A stretch of 64,000 bases of DNA from JANSWP01 sp041941305 (GCA_041941305.1 JBGTQJ010000034.1:1-64000), one strand, 5' to 3'. Positions 1 to 10,700 are shown, counted from the stretch's first letter. Made by a program: numbers and translations. The notes: generated from the sequence alone by a model not told the origin.

Positions 1-1828
1 CTGCTTCCGCTTTTTTCTGACTAGGATTGATCGAAAAGTTATACTGATACCCCAGTGTTCCAGTCAATTCTGAAAAACTGGCGGCGCTTCCTTTTTTGGT
101 GCTCAGCAGGTTCCAATTCATATTTAAATTCTGGTTGTCTGAGATTTTATAGCTCAATCTGAATTGTCCATTCAAGTTTGTTTGATCTTCTGTGTTTTCG
201 TTGGTCATTAAAAAATAATTGAGGTCAAAGCCTGAATTGATTTTCCCCTCCAAAAAGCCTTTCGTGATACCCAGTCCGCCCCCATATCTTCTCATGATCA
301 TTTGCGCCAGCTCATTTTGGTTGTAATTGGCTTTGATAGAGAATTTCCACTTGCTTTCAGCTAATGAATAATTGTAAACAAGGTTGCCGACCAACATTTG
401 GGAGGCTGAGCTTGCCATGGGATCTGTTACTTCATCGGTTACCATTTGAGCGTTTACAGTTCCGGTCAGTACGTGTTGATTATTGGATTGGTCCTGAAAA
501 CTGTAACTCGCATTTAAACCTGCATCCTGAGTGACGATGATGACATTGAGGGAATCCAATTCAGGGTCGAGTAGGTAGGCGATATCAGAACTGTTATTGG
601 TGTAGTTGAGTCCCAGGTTGAAGCTGTTTAGGGTGTAGGCGATATTGGCAGTACCAATAAATCTGGTCATCGTGGAAGCCTGAGAATTGTCCAGGTTGTT
701 GCTTTGAACCCCTCCGCTGAGGTTTACATTCACTGCATTTTTTAGTAAGCCAAAGCTCAGGTTGCCCGTATAATCTTCAATATCATTGTTAAAGAAATAA
801 GCACCTAACGATCTATAATTGGGATCTATTCGCTTGTAGGCAATGCCTACCGTAAAAATCTTGGCTTGAAAATTCAGGGAGGATTCCAGTGCGTTTTTGT
901 ACTCAGTGGTTTGTTTGGCATCAAATAAGAATCCAGGGTGAGGAAATTTGTTGGAGGCTCCTTCATCTGCTGAATTGGGGGACAAGGCACTGCTGGCATA
1001 TTCTACTTTCCAATTGAAATTTTCAAAAAATGTTTTTTGTGCATTGATGCCAATGACCAGGTTCTCCTGAGGAGCAACCTGATTGGAGCCATCACCTGGA
1101 AACTGTATCGAACTTTGGTCGTCTTTCGCTTTAAACAAGGATAGGTCAATGTATTCTTCACTGGTTCCATAACCCACTTTCATACCCCATCCCAATCGTT
1201 CAAATACTGGAATATTGGGCGTGACCAATGACAAGTCTAGCGGTTCGGCTTTTGCCAACCTGCCGTACATGGCTGAAATCCTCAAATTGCCTGGTGTGAG
1301 CTCCATTCCTGCTCCCAGGAAATTGAGGTTGGCTAAGGTGAATTGCGAAAAATTCATGCTGCGGTGTCCGAGGTGAAGCTTTATCCATTTGTATCGAGGT
1401 GATACGCCAAACCTTATGAAGCGGTTCTTTTGGTTTTCAATTTTGTTCTCGGCATTGTTTCTGAAAGCTCGTATAAGTTCTTTTATATTGGGGTATGCAG
1501 ATTCGGTATTCTTGGCAGATACCATCAAGGAGAAGGGAAGATTCAATTTGTAAACTCGAATATTCGCATTGGCATTGAGAGAATAAAAGAAGGGATCCTG
1601 ACGAGGGTCGGCACCAAAGGCGGAATAGGAGCGCATATTCAGACCAATGCCGCCGTTCATCAAAAAGGGATCTCCAAAATCAGTAAATCCCTTGAACATT
1701 CCGGAAACGTAATTTTTGAAAAACCCTTCCTTCCCAACAGCTTCAATATCCTCAAAATCTTCCAATTGGGAATAGGATGTGCTTGCGCTTAGCATAAGGG
1801 CAATAAGTGCCAGGTAAAATCTTTCCAT
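1..1828 (-). CDS. Putative outer-membrane beta-barrel protein, N-terminal part (runs off left edge)
   Basis: An open frame of about 609 codons begins at an ATG (1826-1828, minus) and stays open to the window edge, so the C-terminus is missing. The N-terminus MERFYLALIALMLSAS followed by SYSQ is a typical Bacteroidota signal peptide. The mature part is rich in alternating polar/aromatic stretches, glycines and many NLN-, LNYTNNS- and YSF-type strands, as in outer-membrane barrels. I see no TonB box, plug domain or SusC signature, and I do not recognise a named family. It sits directly downstream of the hybrid regulator gene (2178-6437) on the same strand, with 349 bp between them that carry direct repeats, so regulation by that neighbour is possible. 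Secretion is likely; barrel identity is inference. Confidence 0.6.
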   Translation of the reverse strand, partial: MERFYLALIALMLSASTSYSQLEDFEDIEAVGKEGFFKNYVSGMFKGFTDFGDPFLMNGGIGLNMRSYSAFGADPRQDPFFYSLNANANIRVYKLNLPFSLMVSAKNTESAYPNIKELIRAFRNNAENKIENQKNRFIRFGVSPRYKWIKLHLGHRSMNFSQFTLANLNFLGAGMELTPGNLRISAMYGRLAKAEPLDLSLVTPNIPVFERLGWGMKVGYGTSEEYIDLSLFKAKDDQSSIQFPGDGSNQVAPQENLVIGINAQKTFFENFNWKVEYASSALSPNSADEGASNKFPHPGFLFDAKQTTEYKNALESSLNFQAKIFTVGIAYKRIDPNYRSLGAYFFNNDIEDYTGNLSFGLLKNAVNVNLSGGVQSNNLDNSQASTMTRFIGTANIAYTLNSFNLGLNYTNNSSDIAYLLDPELDSLNVIIVTQDAGLNASYSFQDQSNNQHVLTGTVNAQMVTDEVTDPMASSASQMLVGNLVYNYSLAESKWKFSIKANYNQNELAQMIMRRYGGGLGITKGFLEGKINSGFDLNYFLMTNENTEDQTNLNGQFRLSYKISDNQNLNMNWNLLSTKKGSAASFSELTGTLGYQYNFSINPSQKKAEA

Positions 1829-2177
1829 ATTACAGAAGATTTGTTGTTGTAGTGAATCTTAAAGTTGACTTGTATTTTATCAGTGGGTTAAATAGAGGAA
1901 TGCGAGCTAGTCAGGATCTTACTTTCTCAACACATGCGTAAATATAGAGGAGACCTTGTCAGATAAATGCGACAACTATGTAGGATAGATGCGACAATAT
2001 GGGCATAAACGCGCCAAGTATATGGGATAAATGCGGTATGACAATTAATTGAAAAGCCAAAAGAGGAGCGTTTTATTAAGGAAAGTAATTTTCTGAAAAG
2101 GAGATTTGTATTCGTATAGGGGGTTCAAAACTCCGCTACTCAACCTTCTTCCTAAAGTGAGAATTGCTGGTTATAAT
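1829..2177. other. Intergenic region upstream of the beta-barrel gene
   Basis: This 349-bp gap lies upstream of the gene starting at 1828 and downstream of the regulator ending at 2178. It contains no credible coding frame. The distinctive content is a set of four approximate direct repeats at 1963-2039, annotated separately; the rest is AT-rich and featureless to me. Confidence 0.6.
1963..2039 (-). promoter_or_regulatory. Four ~21-bp-phased direct repeats, possible AraC-type operator
   Basis: Copies read ATAAATGCGACAA (1963), ATAGATGCGACAA (1985), ATAAACGCGCCAA (2005) and ATAAATGCGGTAT (2027). Start-to-start distances are 22, 20 and 22 bp, about two helical turns. AraC-family proteins characteristically bind direct repeats with about 21-bp spacing, and the adjacent gene 2178-6437 ends in an AraC-type DNA-binding domain. 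The array lies 135-210 bp upstream of the beta-barrel start. The repeats are seen; binding by that regulator is inference. Confidence 0.5.
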
Positions 2178-5100
2178 TTAAAAATATTCGGAGGGTAATT
2201 TTCCAAACCTCTCTTTAAATAGTTTTGAAAAATGCGCCACGTCTTTTACTCCAATGGAATAGGCAACTGCCTTCACACTGGACTCTGATTTATTTTCAAG
2301 CAAATTTCGAGCGTAATTGAATCGAACTTCCTGGATATACTTTCTCGGAGTGATTCCCGTCAGGCGTTTCAATTTTCTTTCCAACTGTCGTTTGCTCAAA
2401 GCCATTTTTTCAGACAATCGTTCGACGTTGAATTCAAAATTGGTTAGTTCGATCTTTACCGTATTTTCTACCTCTTCGAGCCAATTGAGTTCATCAGCTG
2501 ATATCTGAGGCAATTGAAGGAATTCCAATTCAGTTTCTGAAGCCGAACCAATTTGAGTTACATTTTGACTTTTTGTAATTGCCAATTGAAATTTTTCAAA
2601 GGCGATTTTTCTTTGCTGACTATTGCGCAGCAGGTTTTCTATCCTGGCAAATAATTCTTCCTCTTCGAAAGGTTTCAACATGTAATCATCTACGCCGATC
2701 CGGATTGCTTTTAATTTGTCCTGCATTTCAGCGCGGGCAGTCAACATGATAACCGGAAGATTCCGAAATAGATCATTCCCTTTAAGTTTTGAAAGCAATT
2801 GGTAACCATCCATCAGGGGCATCATGATATCGGAAATTATTAAATCTGGTTGACGGTTGACGGTTGACGGTTGACGGATTTTACCGTCGGCCGTTGACCG
2901 TCGACCGTCCTCCAATAAATAATCCCAGGCTACTTGTCCATTTTCAACAGCTTTTACCTGATAGTTTTCGGATAAGATCAGTTGGAGGTAGTTTCGAAGT
3001 GCATGGTTGTCCTCAACAACTAAGATGTTTGCCTTTTGGGTTTCCACTTCACTTTCTAAAAAGGAAGCATTGATATAATTGGTCAAATCTTCAACTTCAG
3101 AAGTAACCTGATCTTCCGGAATTAATTTTTCTGAATCAACCATACCAAAAACCTGCTTCTTTGAAAATTCAAAGTAGAAGGTGCTGCCCTTTCCTAGGGT
3201 GCTTTCAACCCAGAGCTTGCCATTCATCAATTTTGAATATTCCATGCAAAGTGCCAAACCAATTCCTGTCCCTCCTTCCACCGGTGTATCTGGTTGAGCG
3301 GATTGATAGAACCGATTGAACACATTATCAATATCATTCTGGTGAATGCCACGTCCTGTATCAATTACTTTTAGTTGTATGCGATTTGCAAAGTCCTGCA
3401 ATTGGACGATAATGCTTTGACCACTACTCGTAAATTTTATGGCATTTGATAAAAGGTTGCTTAGAATTTTCTCGTATTTGTTTTTGTCTACTTTAACTTG
3501 TAAATATTGGTCTGCATTAAAATGAAATTCAAAATCTACATTTTGGCCTTGAGCATGTGATTCAAAAGCAGCTAATATCCTTTGAGTCAGTGGATATAGC
3601 AGAACCGCTTCTTCTTTTAGTTCAAGCTTTCCAGACTCCATTTTTGTTAAGTCCATAATCTCATTTACCAAACCCAATAGATTTTTGGCATTTCCCTGTA
3701 CCAACTTAATAAGGGTAAAATTCTTATTATTCAAATCCTTGCTTTTGAGCACACTTCCCAAAGGACCCAACATCAAGGTAAGTGGTGTACGCAATTCATG
3801 TGATACGTTTGCAAAAAACCGGGACTTAACTTTATCTAGTTGTTGTAGTTCTTTTTTTTGTTGTTCGATGGTTTCTGTTCGTTCCAGAACCTTTTTCTCC
3901 AAAACAGCTTGCTGCCGTTTGTACATAATCGTCCTGTTTTTATACCAGGCAGTAACCAATCCCATGACACTTAAAATCACCAGGATAAGAAACCATGTTT
4001 TCAGGTAGAAAGGCTTTAAAACTTGAATTGGTAAAGACAACTCCTGCTTGGAAAATTGTCCATTGGCACCCTGTCCTCTGATCCTTAAAGTATAATTTCC
4101 GTAGTCTAGCCCACTGATCCTCAGAGAATTGTCGGAAATGGTGTTCCAGTCGATATCTTGACCTTCAATTATATAAGCATAGCGAATATGCGCAGTGTTT
4201 TGGTATTCGAGCAAGGCAAACTTTAATTGAAAGAAGCGATCTCCAGGGTGTAGTAGGATCTGGCCATTTTTAAGCAATTCAGCCGTTCTATCCACAATTT
4301 TTTCTGTCTCCGAATCGAATTGCTGAAATTCCGTGATTTTAAGTGGAACATTTAAGGAATCTCCCTCTGTAGTAAAATTTATTGGTTGAAAAGCAGTAAT
4401 GCCATTCAAGCCTCCAAAATACAATTTCCCCTGCTTGCCTTCATGATGGGATATTCGATTGAATTCATTGAAAGTAATGCCATCTTTCACCAGGTAGGCT
4501 TTTGTAAATTGGGTATGCTTATTAAACTGTATGATACCATAATCACTAGGCAACCAAAGATTGCCTGCTTCATCTTCATAGCTTGCGTAAATGGTATTAT
4601 TAGACAAGCCATGAGCAATGGTGAATTGTTTGATTTCTTTTGAAAATCCTTTTTTGTCACCAATATTGGATAAATCGACACTCCATTTTATTAATCCTCC
4701 TCCTCCTGTAGCTACCCAGATAATGTTGTTCTTGTCTTTATCTTTTACCAGGTGAAAAATGTTGTTATGAGGAAAATGAGCTTCTTCTATTCCTTCGGTC
4801 CAAAATCGTTTGATGATTCCTTTTTGACGCTGTAAAAGATAAATACCAAAGGAAGTACCCATTAGTATATTGGATTCATTCAACTCTAAAAAGGAATATA
4901 TATATCCTCCTTCCTGAAATTCAAAATCATTCAATTGCTCATAAACCTGAATTTCTTTCATTCCCTCCTGCCAATACCCCAATGGACCATCATAAGTACC
5001 CACCCAAATCGTATCTTTTTGATCTTTGAACATACTCCAAATTGGAGGAGAGCTGCCATCTTCCCAAAAATGAAATTGTATGGAAGCATCCGAAATTCTG

Positions 5101-6437
5101 TATTTGATTAACTCATTGTCACCGAATAATAAATGATCATTATCTAAAGAAATGACTACTCTGCCTTCACCTAGCCTAATTTGATTTTCCCGACCTGAGA
5201 ATTCAAAATGAGGCAATCTTTCGGCTTGAAGGTTATTTAAATCTATTCTATGATTGTTTTGAAATTCAGTGCCTATCCAAAGCGTATTTTGATGCGCTAC
5301 GATTCCTCTACAGCTAAAAAATGAATTTACATCATAGGTATTTGAGGAGTTATACATTAAACGCTGAAAGGGGTTGATAGAAAGCCGTATAATGTAAAAC
5401 CCATGGGAAGTAGCAATAAATGCCCTGTCAGACCTATCAAAGTAAATATCCCAAATAACATTTTTAGAAATATCAGGATAAGATTCATTGAAATCAAATA
5501 AGCGCCCTTTTTGAAGATCAAAAACAAAAAACCTGGCCTCACTTTTATACCAAATTGTGTGGTCATTTTTTTTATAAAATAATTTAGAAAACCAATCATC
5601 ATTATTTAAAGGATAGATGCTGAGAGGCAAAGCAACAGGTTCCAACTTCGATTCAGCTTGTAGAGAAAAAAAATCCATTGGAGGATCTCTTTCCTGAGAG
5701 GCTGACTTGAAATAGGTATAAACATTGGCATCGGGCGCAATTCCTAAAAAATAATGCTCAAAAACATCCCAGGAATTTAAAATCTCTCCATCTAGTGTTA
5801 CCTCATATAAGGTCGCAGAAACTTCTTTTGAAGAACTTTCGACAAGTAAAGTGTTCGCTGAAGGTTGAACCCTTGGAAACATGTTTTCCCAACCTGTCTT
5901 AGCAATCAATTTAAAAGATTTCCCATTCTCATAAATAAAAACTTGCCCATTATGGGTGCCCAGGAAAATCAGCTTATTTAACTCGTTGATATAAATGTGT
6001 TCAAGATCCTGAACTTCAAAAGGGAGATCTGCTCCAAAATGCTCTTTTATGGATCGTACTTCCTTGGTAACAGGGTTTAGAAAACTGATACTTTTGATGT
6101 CAGATAACTCAAAAATATTTTCAACTGAAATTAGCCAAAGCCAATCTGATTTATCCTGAAAAAGCTGATGAATTTCATTGGAAGCCAAACCATCGTTTTC
6201 CTTTGTAAATAACTTAAACTCATAGCCATCAAAACGATTTAGTCCATATTTAGTGCTTAACCAGATAAATCCCTGATCATCTTCATAGGAACAATACACT
6301 TCTCGATGGGACAAGCCATCTTCAATCCCAAAATACTTTACATCGGCAATGTAGTCTTGAGCTTGTAGCGGAAGAATAAAAGCAGCAGCTAATAAAAGGA
6401 TTAATATTTTAACACAATTTCTCAAACGAAATAGCAT
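2178..6437 (-). CDS. Hybrid two-component system protein (sensor kinase, receiver and AraC output fused)
   Basis: This 1419-residue protein senses a periplasmic signal and regulates transcription in one chain. In order: signal peptide (1-27, ending LQAQD); periplasmic Reg_prop beta-propeller repeats (for example IWLSTKYGLNRF and NLWLPSDYGIIQF) to about 700; Y_Y_Y domain about 740-800; transmembrane helix about 812-832; HisKA with HELRTPLTLML near 876; HATPase with NLLSNAIKF near 992 and DTGRGI; receiver about 1134-1255 starting ILVVEDN with the phospho-acceptor in SDIMMPLMDG; AraC-type HTH 1310-1419. Family members usually control polysaccharide-use genes, but no SusC/SusD pair is visible here. 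Oddity: residues about 1176-1197, just before the phospho-acceptor strand, are encoded by a heptamer-repeat hairpin and look like an in-frame insertion. All kinase motifs are intact. Start is a clear ATG followed by a signal peptide. Confidence 0.93.
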   Translation of the reverse strand: MLFRLRNCVKILILLLAAAFILPLQAQDYIADVKYFGIEDGLSHREVYCSYEDDQGFIWLSTKYGLNRFDGYEFKLFTKENDGLASNEIHQLFQDKSDWLWLISVENIFELSDIKSISFLNPVTKEVRSIKEHFGADLPFEVQDLEHIYINELNKLIFLGTHNGQVFIYENGKSFKLIAKTGWENMFPRVQPSANTLLVESSSKEVSATLYEVTLDGEILNSWDVFEHYFLGIAPDANVYTYFKSASQERDPPMDFFSLQAESKLEPVALPLSIYPLNNDDWFSKLFYKKNDHTIWYKSEARFFVFDLQKGRLFDFNESYPDISKNVIWDIYFDRSDRAFIATSHGFYIIRLSINPFQRLMYNSSNTYDVNSFFSCRGIVAHQNTLWIGTEFQNNHRIDLNNLQAERLPHFEFSGRENQIRLGEGRVVISLDNDHLLFGDNELIKYRISDASIQFHFWEDGSSPPIWSMFKDQKDTIWVGTYDGPLGYWQEGMKEIQVYEQLNDFEFQEGGYIYSFLELNESNILMGTSFGIYLLQRQKGIIKRFWTEGIEEAHFPHNNIFHLVKDKDKNNIIWVATGGGGLIKWSVDLSNIGDKKGFSKEIKQFTIAHGLSNNTIYASYEDEAGNLWLPSDYGIIQFNKHTQFTKAYLVKDGITFNEFNRISHHEGKQGKLYFGGLNGITAFQPINFTTEGDSLNVPLKITEFQQFDSETEKIVDRTAELLKNGQILLHPGDRFFQLKFALLEYQNTAHIRYAYIIEGQDIDWNTISDNSLRISGLDYGNYTLRIRGQGANGQFSKQELSLPIQVLKPFYLKTWFLILVILSVMGLVTAWYKNRTIMYKRQQAVLEKKVLERTETIEQQKKELQQLDKVKSRFFANVSHELRTPLTLMLGPLGSVLKSKDLNNKNFTLIKLVQGNAKNLLGLVNEIMDLTKMESGKLELKEEAVLLYPLTQRILAAFESHAQGQNVDFEFHFNADQYLQVKVDKNKYEKILSNLLSNAIKFTSSGQSIIVQLQDFANRIQLKVIDTGRGIHQNDIDNVFNRFYQSAQPDTPVEGGTGIGLALCMEYSKLMNGKLWVESTLGKGSTFYFEFSKKQVFGMVDSEKLIPEDQVTSEVEDLTNYINASFLESEVETQKANILVVEDNHALRNYLQLILSENYQVKAVENGQVAWDYLLEDGRRSTADGKIRQPSTVNRQPDLIISDIMMPLMDGYQLLSKLKGNDLFRNLPVIMLTARAEMQDKLKAIRIGVDDYMLKPFEEEELFARIENLLRNSQQRKIAFEKFQLAITKSQNVTQIGSASETELEFLQLPQISADELNWLEEVENTVKIELTNFEFNVERLSEKMALSKRQLERKLKRLTGITPRKYIQEVRFNYARNLLENKSESSVKAVAYSIGVKDVAHFSKLFKERFGKLPSEYF
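2849..2910. repeat. Heptamer-repeat hairpin inserted inside the receiver domain
   Basis: On the plus strand four units of GGTTGAC run in register from 2849, followed after ATTTTA by an imperfect inverted arm (2884-2910) built of CCGTCGG, CCGTTGA, CCGTCGA and CCGTCC units. The same unit (complement ACCGTCA/ACCGTCC) recurs between genes at 54803-54830. Within the gene it encodes an Arg/Ser/Thr/Gln-rich stretch absent from a standard receiver domain. Confidence 0.8.
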
Positions 6438-6709
6438 TGGTAGTTTAAGCAGGAGGAGGATATCTCTGGCTACCTCGAAAGACCTTCCAGGTTCAAGCAG
6501 GCAGCAGTGCTTATGAAGTCAGGTTTTTGCCAACTTCATAAAACTCCACCTGAACTGCTCCTCAAAAGTAAAAAATATGTTTGTGAATTGGATTTCGAGG
6601 CAATTTCGGTCCATTCCTTCTGTATGATTTTATCTAGAAAAATTTGCCTTTTGGCAATAATATCCGACTTAAATAAAAATACAGCTTAGCTTGAAGAGAA
6701 AACACGATT
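6438..6709. other. Divergent intergenic region
   Basis: This 272-bp gap separates the divergently transcribed hybrid regulator and the gene at 6710 and must hold both promoters. A weak imperfect stem pairs ATGAAGT near 6513 with ACTTCAT near 6534. I could not assign a convincing Bacteroidota -7 element (TANNTTTG) to either gene. Confidence 0.35.
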
Positions 6710-7357
6710 ATGGATTCGCAAATCTCTAAGGGTTGGTGTAAAATTGACGGACACAACCTTCCCAGGCACCGAAAAGGCTTTCTAAAAGCCAAAAAGTTTC
6801 AAAAATCAAAAGCCCAGAAAAAGTCTAAGTTTCAAAAAGAGTTAAATACCCAGCGGCTGCTTGAACTCAGGGCTTCTCTGGATCAGCGATTTAAGAGATA
6901 TTCAGAGAACCATTTTAAAGAGAAGCTTATTCGTATAATTTTCTTTCTTTTTATTCTGGCAGGCATTCTTGGATTGGTTATTCATTTTTATGATTCCTTT
7001 AATAATTATGAAGAGAACTTTGAAACGAGTGCAAATGAAACGATTTTGAATTTTGGAAGGGATTGGGGCGAAAATTATGTATTTCATATACAAGAGGGAA
7101 AGTTGGCCTTGGGGAACAACCAATTAAAAAAAGCTGAGGGACATTTCAGAAAAGCCGAAAATATTTTTCAAAATGGTAGGCATGCTATTGGAGGTTTATC
7201 AATTGCCCTGGCAAGACAATGTTTAGAAGCAGGAGAAAATTGTAATCAAGCATCTATACGGCTAAAATACGCATGGGATAATGCTCCTAAAAATTATAAC
7301 TATTGGAACTATATTAAGTTAGTTGAAAGTCAAAAAGGCAAGCTGGCGAATTATTAA
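6710..7357 (+). CDS. Single-pass membrane protein of unknown function with a TPR-like tail
   Basis: I do not recognise the family. The 215-residue protein starts at an ATG and has a strongly basic N-terminus (Lys/Arg/Gln-rich, about 1-75), one transmembrane segment at about 77-97 (IIFFLFILAGILGLVIHFY) and a C-terminal helical part. The helical motif GKLALGNNQLKKAEGHFRKA resembles a tetratricopeptide repeat, followed by a second helical pair. Topology by positive-inside rule would put the basic segment in the cytoplasm and the TPR-like part outside. It is monocistronic: divergent from the regulator upstream and convergent with the giant gene ending at 7760. Possible roles are scaffold or envelope adaptor; this is speculation. 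Confidence 0.6.
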   Translation: MDSQISKGWCKIDGHNLPRHRKGFLKAKKFQKSKAQKKSKFQKELNTQRLLELRASLDQRFKRYSENHFKEKLIRIIFFLFILAGILGLVIHFYDSFNNYEENFETSANETILNFGRDWGENYVFHIQEGKLALGNNQLKKAEGHFRKAENIFQNGRHAIGGLSIALARQCLEAGENCNQASIRLKYAWDNAPKNYNYWNYIKLVESQKGKLANY

Positions 7358-7759
7358 ATCTAAATTTCTTTATATGGAAAATTTGAAAAAGACGTGAAAT
7401 TTCCTCCCTTGGGGGAGGTGCCCGAAGGGTGGAGGGGGAAAATCTCAAAATTCCTCCCCCTAAATCCCCCTCCAAAGGGGGACATTCACTTCTTTAAATG
7501 TATTCATTTTTTAGAACCAATCACCCCAGCCTAAAGGTGAACCACCACCCGCTTAAATTAACGGAGTGGGTAGATTTCCCCTTTAGGCAGAGGTGTGGTT
7601 TTAGAGGAAATGCCTTCACAGATCTTTTAGCAAACGTAATAAACCATGTCTCTCGCCTGCGCGTGGGTATGTGTGAGGACATGGTGGTCGAGTTTAAAGC
7701 CACCTTGTCACTATCAGAGACATGGTTTGTTACGTGTTTTGTGAACACTGTGCTAACTA
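7358..7759. repeat. Convergent intergenic region packed with palindromic repeats
   Basis: Between two convergent genes, 402 bp hold no credible gene but several nested hairpins. GC-rich arms occur at 7403-7483 (CCTCCCTTGGGGGAGG, then CCTCCCCC and CCCCCTCCAAAGGGGG). A lone copy of AGAACCAATCACCCC lies at 7513-7527, identical to the terminal repeat of the MITE-like element at 33405-33587. A stem pairs GCCTAAAGG (7529) with the CCTTTAGGC ending at 7588. A larger stem at 7634-7735 is annotated separately. The region probably also terminates both genes. Confidence 0.7.
7634..7735. repeat. Palindromic dispersed repeat R1, copy 1
   Basis: ACGTAATAAACCATGTCTCT (7634-7653) pairs with AGAGACATGGTTTGTTACGT (7716-7735) at 19 of 20 positions. 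Inside, GGACATGGTGG pairs with GCCACCTTGTC. Parts of the same sequence, GTAAYAARCC near the start and GAGGACRTGGYGG later, recur at 33317-33625, so this is a dispersed family and not an isolated terminator. Confidence 0.7.
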
Positions 7760-10700
7760 CTAATGAATAACCACTTTTCTAAACACCCTGTCTAAGGGGG
7801 TTTCTATTTTAAGATAATAACTTCCAGGTGCGATGGAGTTAATATCTAATTGTTCAGAATTGGAATCAAAGATTTGGCTCAATACCTTTTTACCCGATAC
7901 ATCATAAAGCTCCACATTGCTAAGCATTTGATTTTTAGAAACGATGTACAGGACTTCTTTTGCAGGATTTGGATAAAGCTGAATATCCTTCGAGATAGGA
8001 GGAATCTCTAAGATGCCTCCTATCTTTTTCTTATCTAGCTCATCCTCGCCTTCTTTTTCAAATGAACTGGATGAATGGTTATTAAAATTGAAAATTGACT
8101 TTTTTATAACCGTTACATATATGGTGTACATATCATCATCTAACAATGGATCTGGATGATTGAGGGGAATGCAAATGGTATCTGTTCCTTCTGAAAGTCC
8201 TACGTAAAAGAAACCATTTGGATACCATCCTATGGAAGTATGTTCTTCAGCATCCAAACAAACGTCAGCTTGAACGGGAATCCAGGGAGGAAGATTGAGA
8301 CTGCGGACACCTACTTTACCAATTTCAATGGTATCATATTCTTCAAAACATTGCACGAAGACCCGTATGTTTTCTTCGGTTGTACAGCCTGATCCATCTG
8401 TAACCGTGACCTGGTAATTGGTGCTTTCCACCGGCTCTGCGACAGGGTCTGGGCAATCACTACAACTCAAGGTATTGGCTGGAGACCAGGAGTATTCAAC
8501 ATTTGCGGCAATTTCTACAGAAAGCTGCGTACTATCTCCCTTACAAATGGTCGTGTCTGGAGAAATAGCCTGGAACTTCAAATCATTAGGAGTGACAGTG
8601 ACTGTTGCCGTACCTCCCCCTTGGGTGGAACAATCCAGGTTCCCGACTCCTATGATGGTAAAAACTTCAGTCTGGGCTGGTGCAACCTGAATTTGAAACG
8701 GATTCGTTGTAATGCCACCATAGGGTATCAACCCACTGCCATTGTCAAGAAGGAGATCCCAGGGGCCATCTCCGGTAAATTCCACTTCGAGGAATCCAAA
8801 GTCGCCTTCACAAATTTCGATTTCATCTGCTACAAATTGAGCAGTAGGTGCATCAAAGAATACCACAGGTGTCCCCTGAGCCACTGCCAGACAAGGATCA
8901 TTTAAATCTACCTGACCAGTGCCATCTTCGTTGCCAACTACAGCAGAAATGTAATAAGTTTGACCGTAGTTCATACTGCCTGGCATGAATTGAAAGGTTG
9001 GTTCAATCGTATTTACTAATATTGGGTTGTTAATAAAATTGGTGTTGTTATCATGTAAATAAAAGGCAAGGACATCGTTTCCATCCAAGGCTTCATTGGT
9101 ACTGTCGTAAGTCGCTGTGACTGGACCATCACCACATTCTTCTATTTCTGCCAAATCCATTTCTCCTACCGAAGTCACACAATCACAAATCACTGTTGGT
9201 TCTTCAACTGTTACAGGGTTGCAATCATTAACATCTGAAATTACAAAAGAAAAGTCTTGCCCAGATGGAATTTCATCACCTGTAAAGATATAGGGTGGAC
9301 TCGAAGCCAATGTACCGTTGAAAGGAGTTACCGTATAGCTATTTGGATCTCCTCCGGAGATTTCAAATGATACAACATACGCAGTAGATGTTGCATTACA
9401 TTGAATGTCAATATTCATCACTTGTGGAGCATCCACTTCATTAAAAATGGTACTGGAGTTGGCGTCATTCCAGCAACCATTGTTATCTGTAACACTTATC
9501 AGGGCTATTTCTCCAATTTGATGTGGTGCTAGATTTAATGTGAAAGGACTAGCGTTGATGTTGATTGGGGCTTGAACAACTCCATCCAGGGACCATTCTA
9601 CATACCATGGAGCCGAACCTGTCAGTTCAATTTGAGCTGACACTGGATCTCCTTCGCAAATGGTCATACCTCCGGATATTTCAGCTGTGGGCAAGGGTTG
9701 TTCAAAGTAATGGATGGTTTGATTGATATCTCTAATACAGTTTTGAGAAGCAACCGTCTCCAAAGTGTATGAATAATTTGGGGAGCCAGGGCACACGTCC
9801 ATAATAAAAGGACTGGCAATAACATTGATGATTTCTCCATTGATGGTTATCTCCCAGGGACCCATTCCTTCGAGCATTATTTTAAGTTGGTCACAGTCTC
9901 CCGGGCAGATTTCCCTGTCAGTATCCCCTTCTATCCAGGCATTGATGGTTTCCGTGATGATAATTGGCGTGCCTTGTGTGACTTGAAGGCAAGGGTCATT
10001 GATATCTATCCACCCTCCTCCAGTGTCATTACCCACTACAGCAGAAATGTAATACATGTCACCAGGCATTGCACCTATGTTAAAATAAAAGCTCGGTACA
10101 TCAGATATAGGACCAGGATCTACCAGAACATTTCCACTTCCTCTGTGAACAATAAAGTTTACAACATCATTCGGATCCAGGACTTGATTGGTCATATCAT
10201 AAGTTGCTGTAACCAAAATAGGAGCACAGGTTTCGATGGGGGTCAAATCCATTTCCCCTGCCTGTGTTTCGCATTCGCAGATAATGTTATTTTGGCTAAC
10301 AATGACTGGACCACAATTATCTGCATTGGTCACAATGAATTCATAACCTGTGCCATTGGGAATGAGATTGCTTGTGAAAACGACAGGATTGAATCCACTA
10401 AGGGTACCACTTCCAGGAGGGTCAACAATAGGATTGGGATCATAAATCTCAAAGGAAATAAAACAGCCTAAATTGGATGCGTCCCCAAACTGGTTGATAT
10501 TGGTGACAAGTGGTTCCGGGTTTACTTCTACAAATGCTTGGCCTGAAACAGTGCCCTGGATACCACAGATATCACTTACCCCTGTTAATTCAACCAGCCC
10601 GGCATTTTGTTCGTTTAAGGATATTTGATGTGGGGATTGACTAAGAAAAAGAGGTGGTTGAGGAACACCATCAATTTGCCAATTGACTATCCATGGTGCA

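Noticed and set aside
1430..1792. 120-codon plus-strand frame
   Set aside because: It is antisense to the beta-barrel gene, which has a signal peptide and longer coherent coding sequence.
1963..2039. LytTR binding sites
   Set aside because: LytTR sites are about 9 bp with 12-13 bp spacing; these are 13-bp units at 20-22 bp.
7498..7770. 90-codon frame on the plus strand over the repeat region
   Set aside because: It runs through palindromic repeat R1 and shows no protein-like features; the antisense frame at 7521-7748 is equally open.
9887..10471. 194-codon plus-strand frame inside the giant surface protein
   Set aside because: Antisense to the T9SS protein with its clear modules; no domain or start context of its own.
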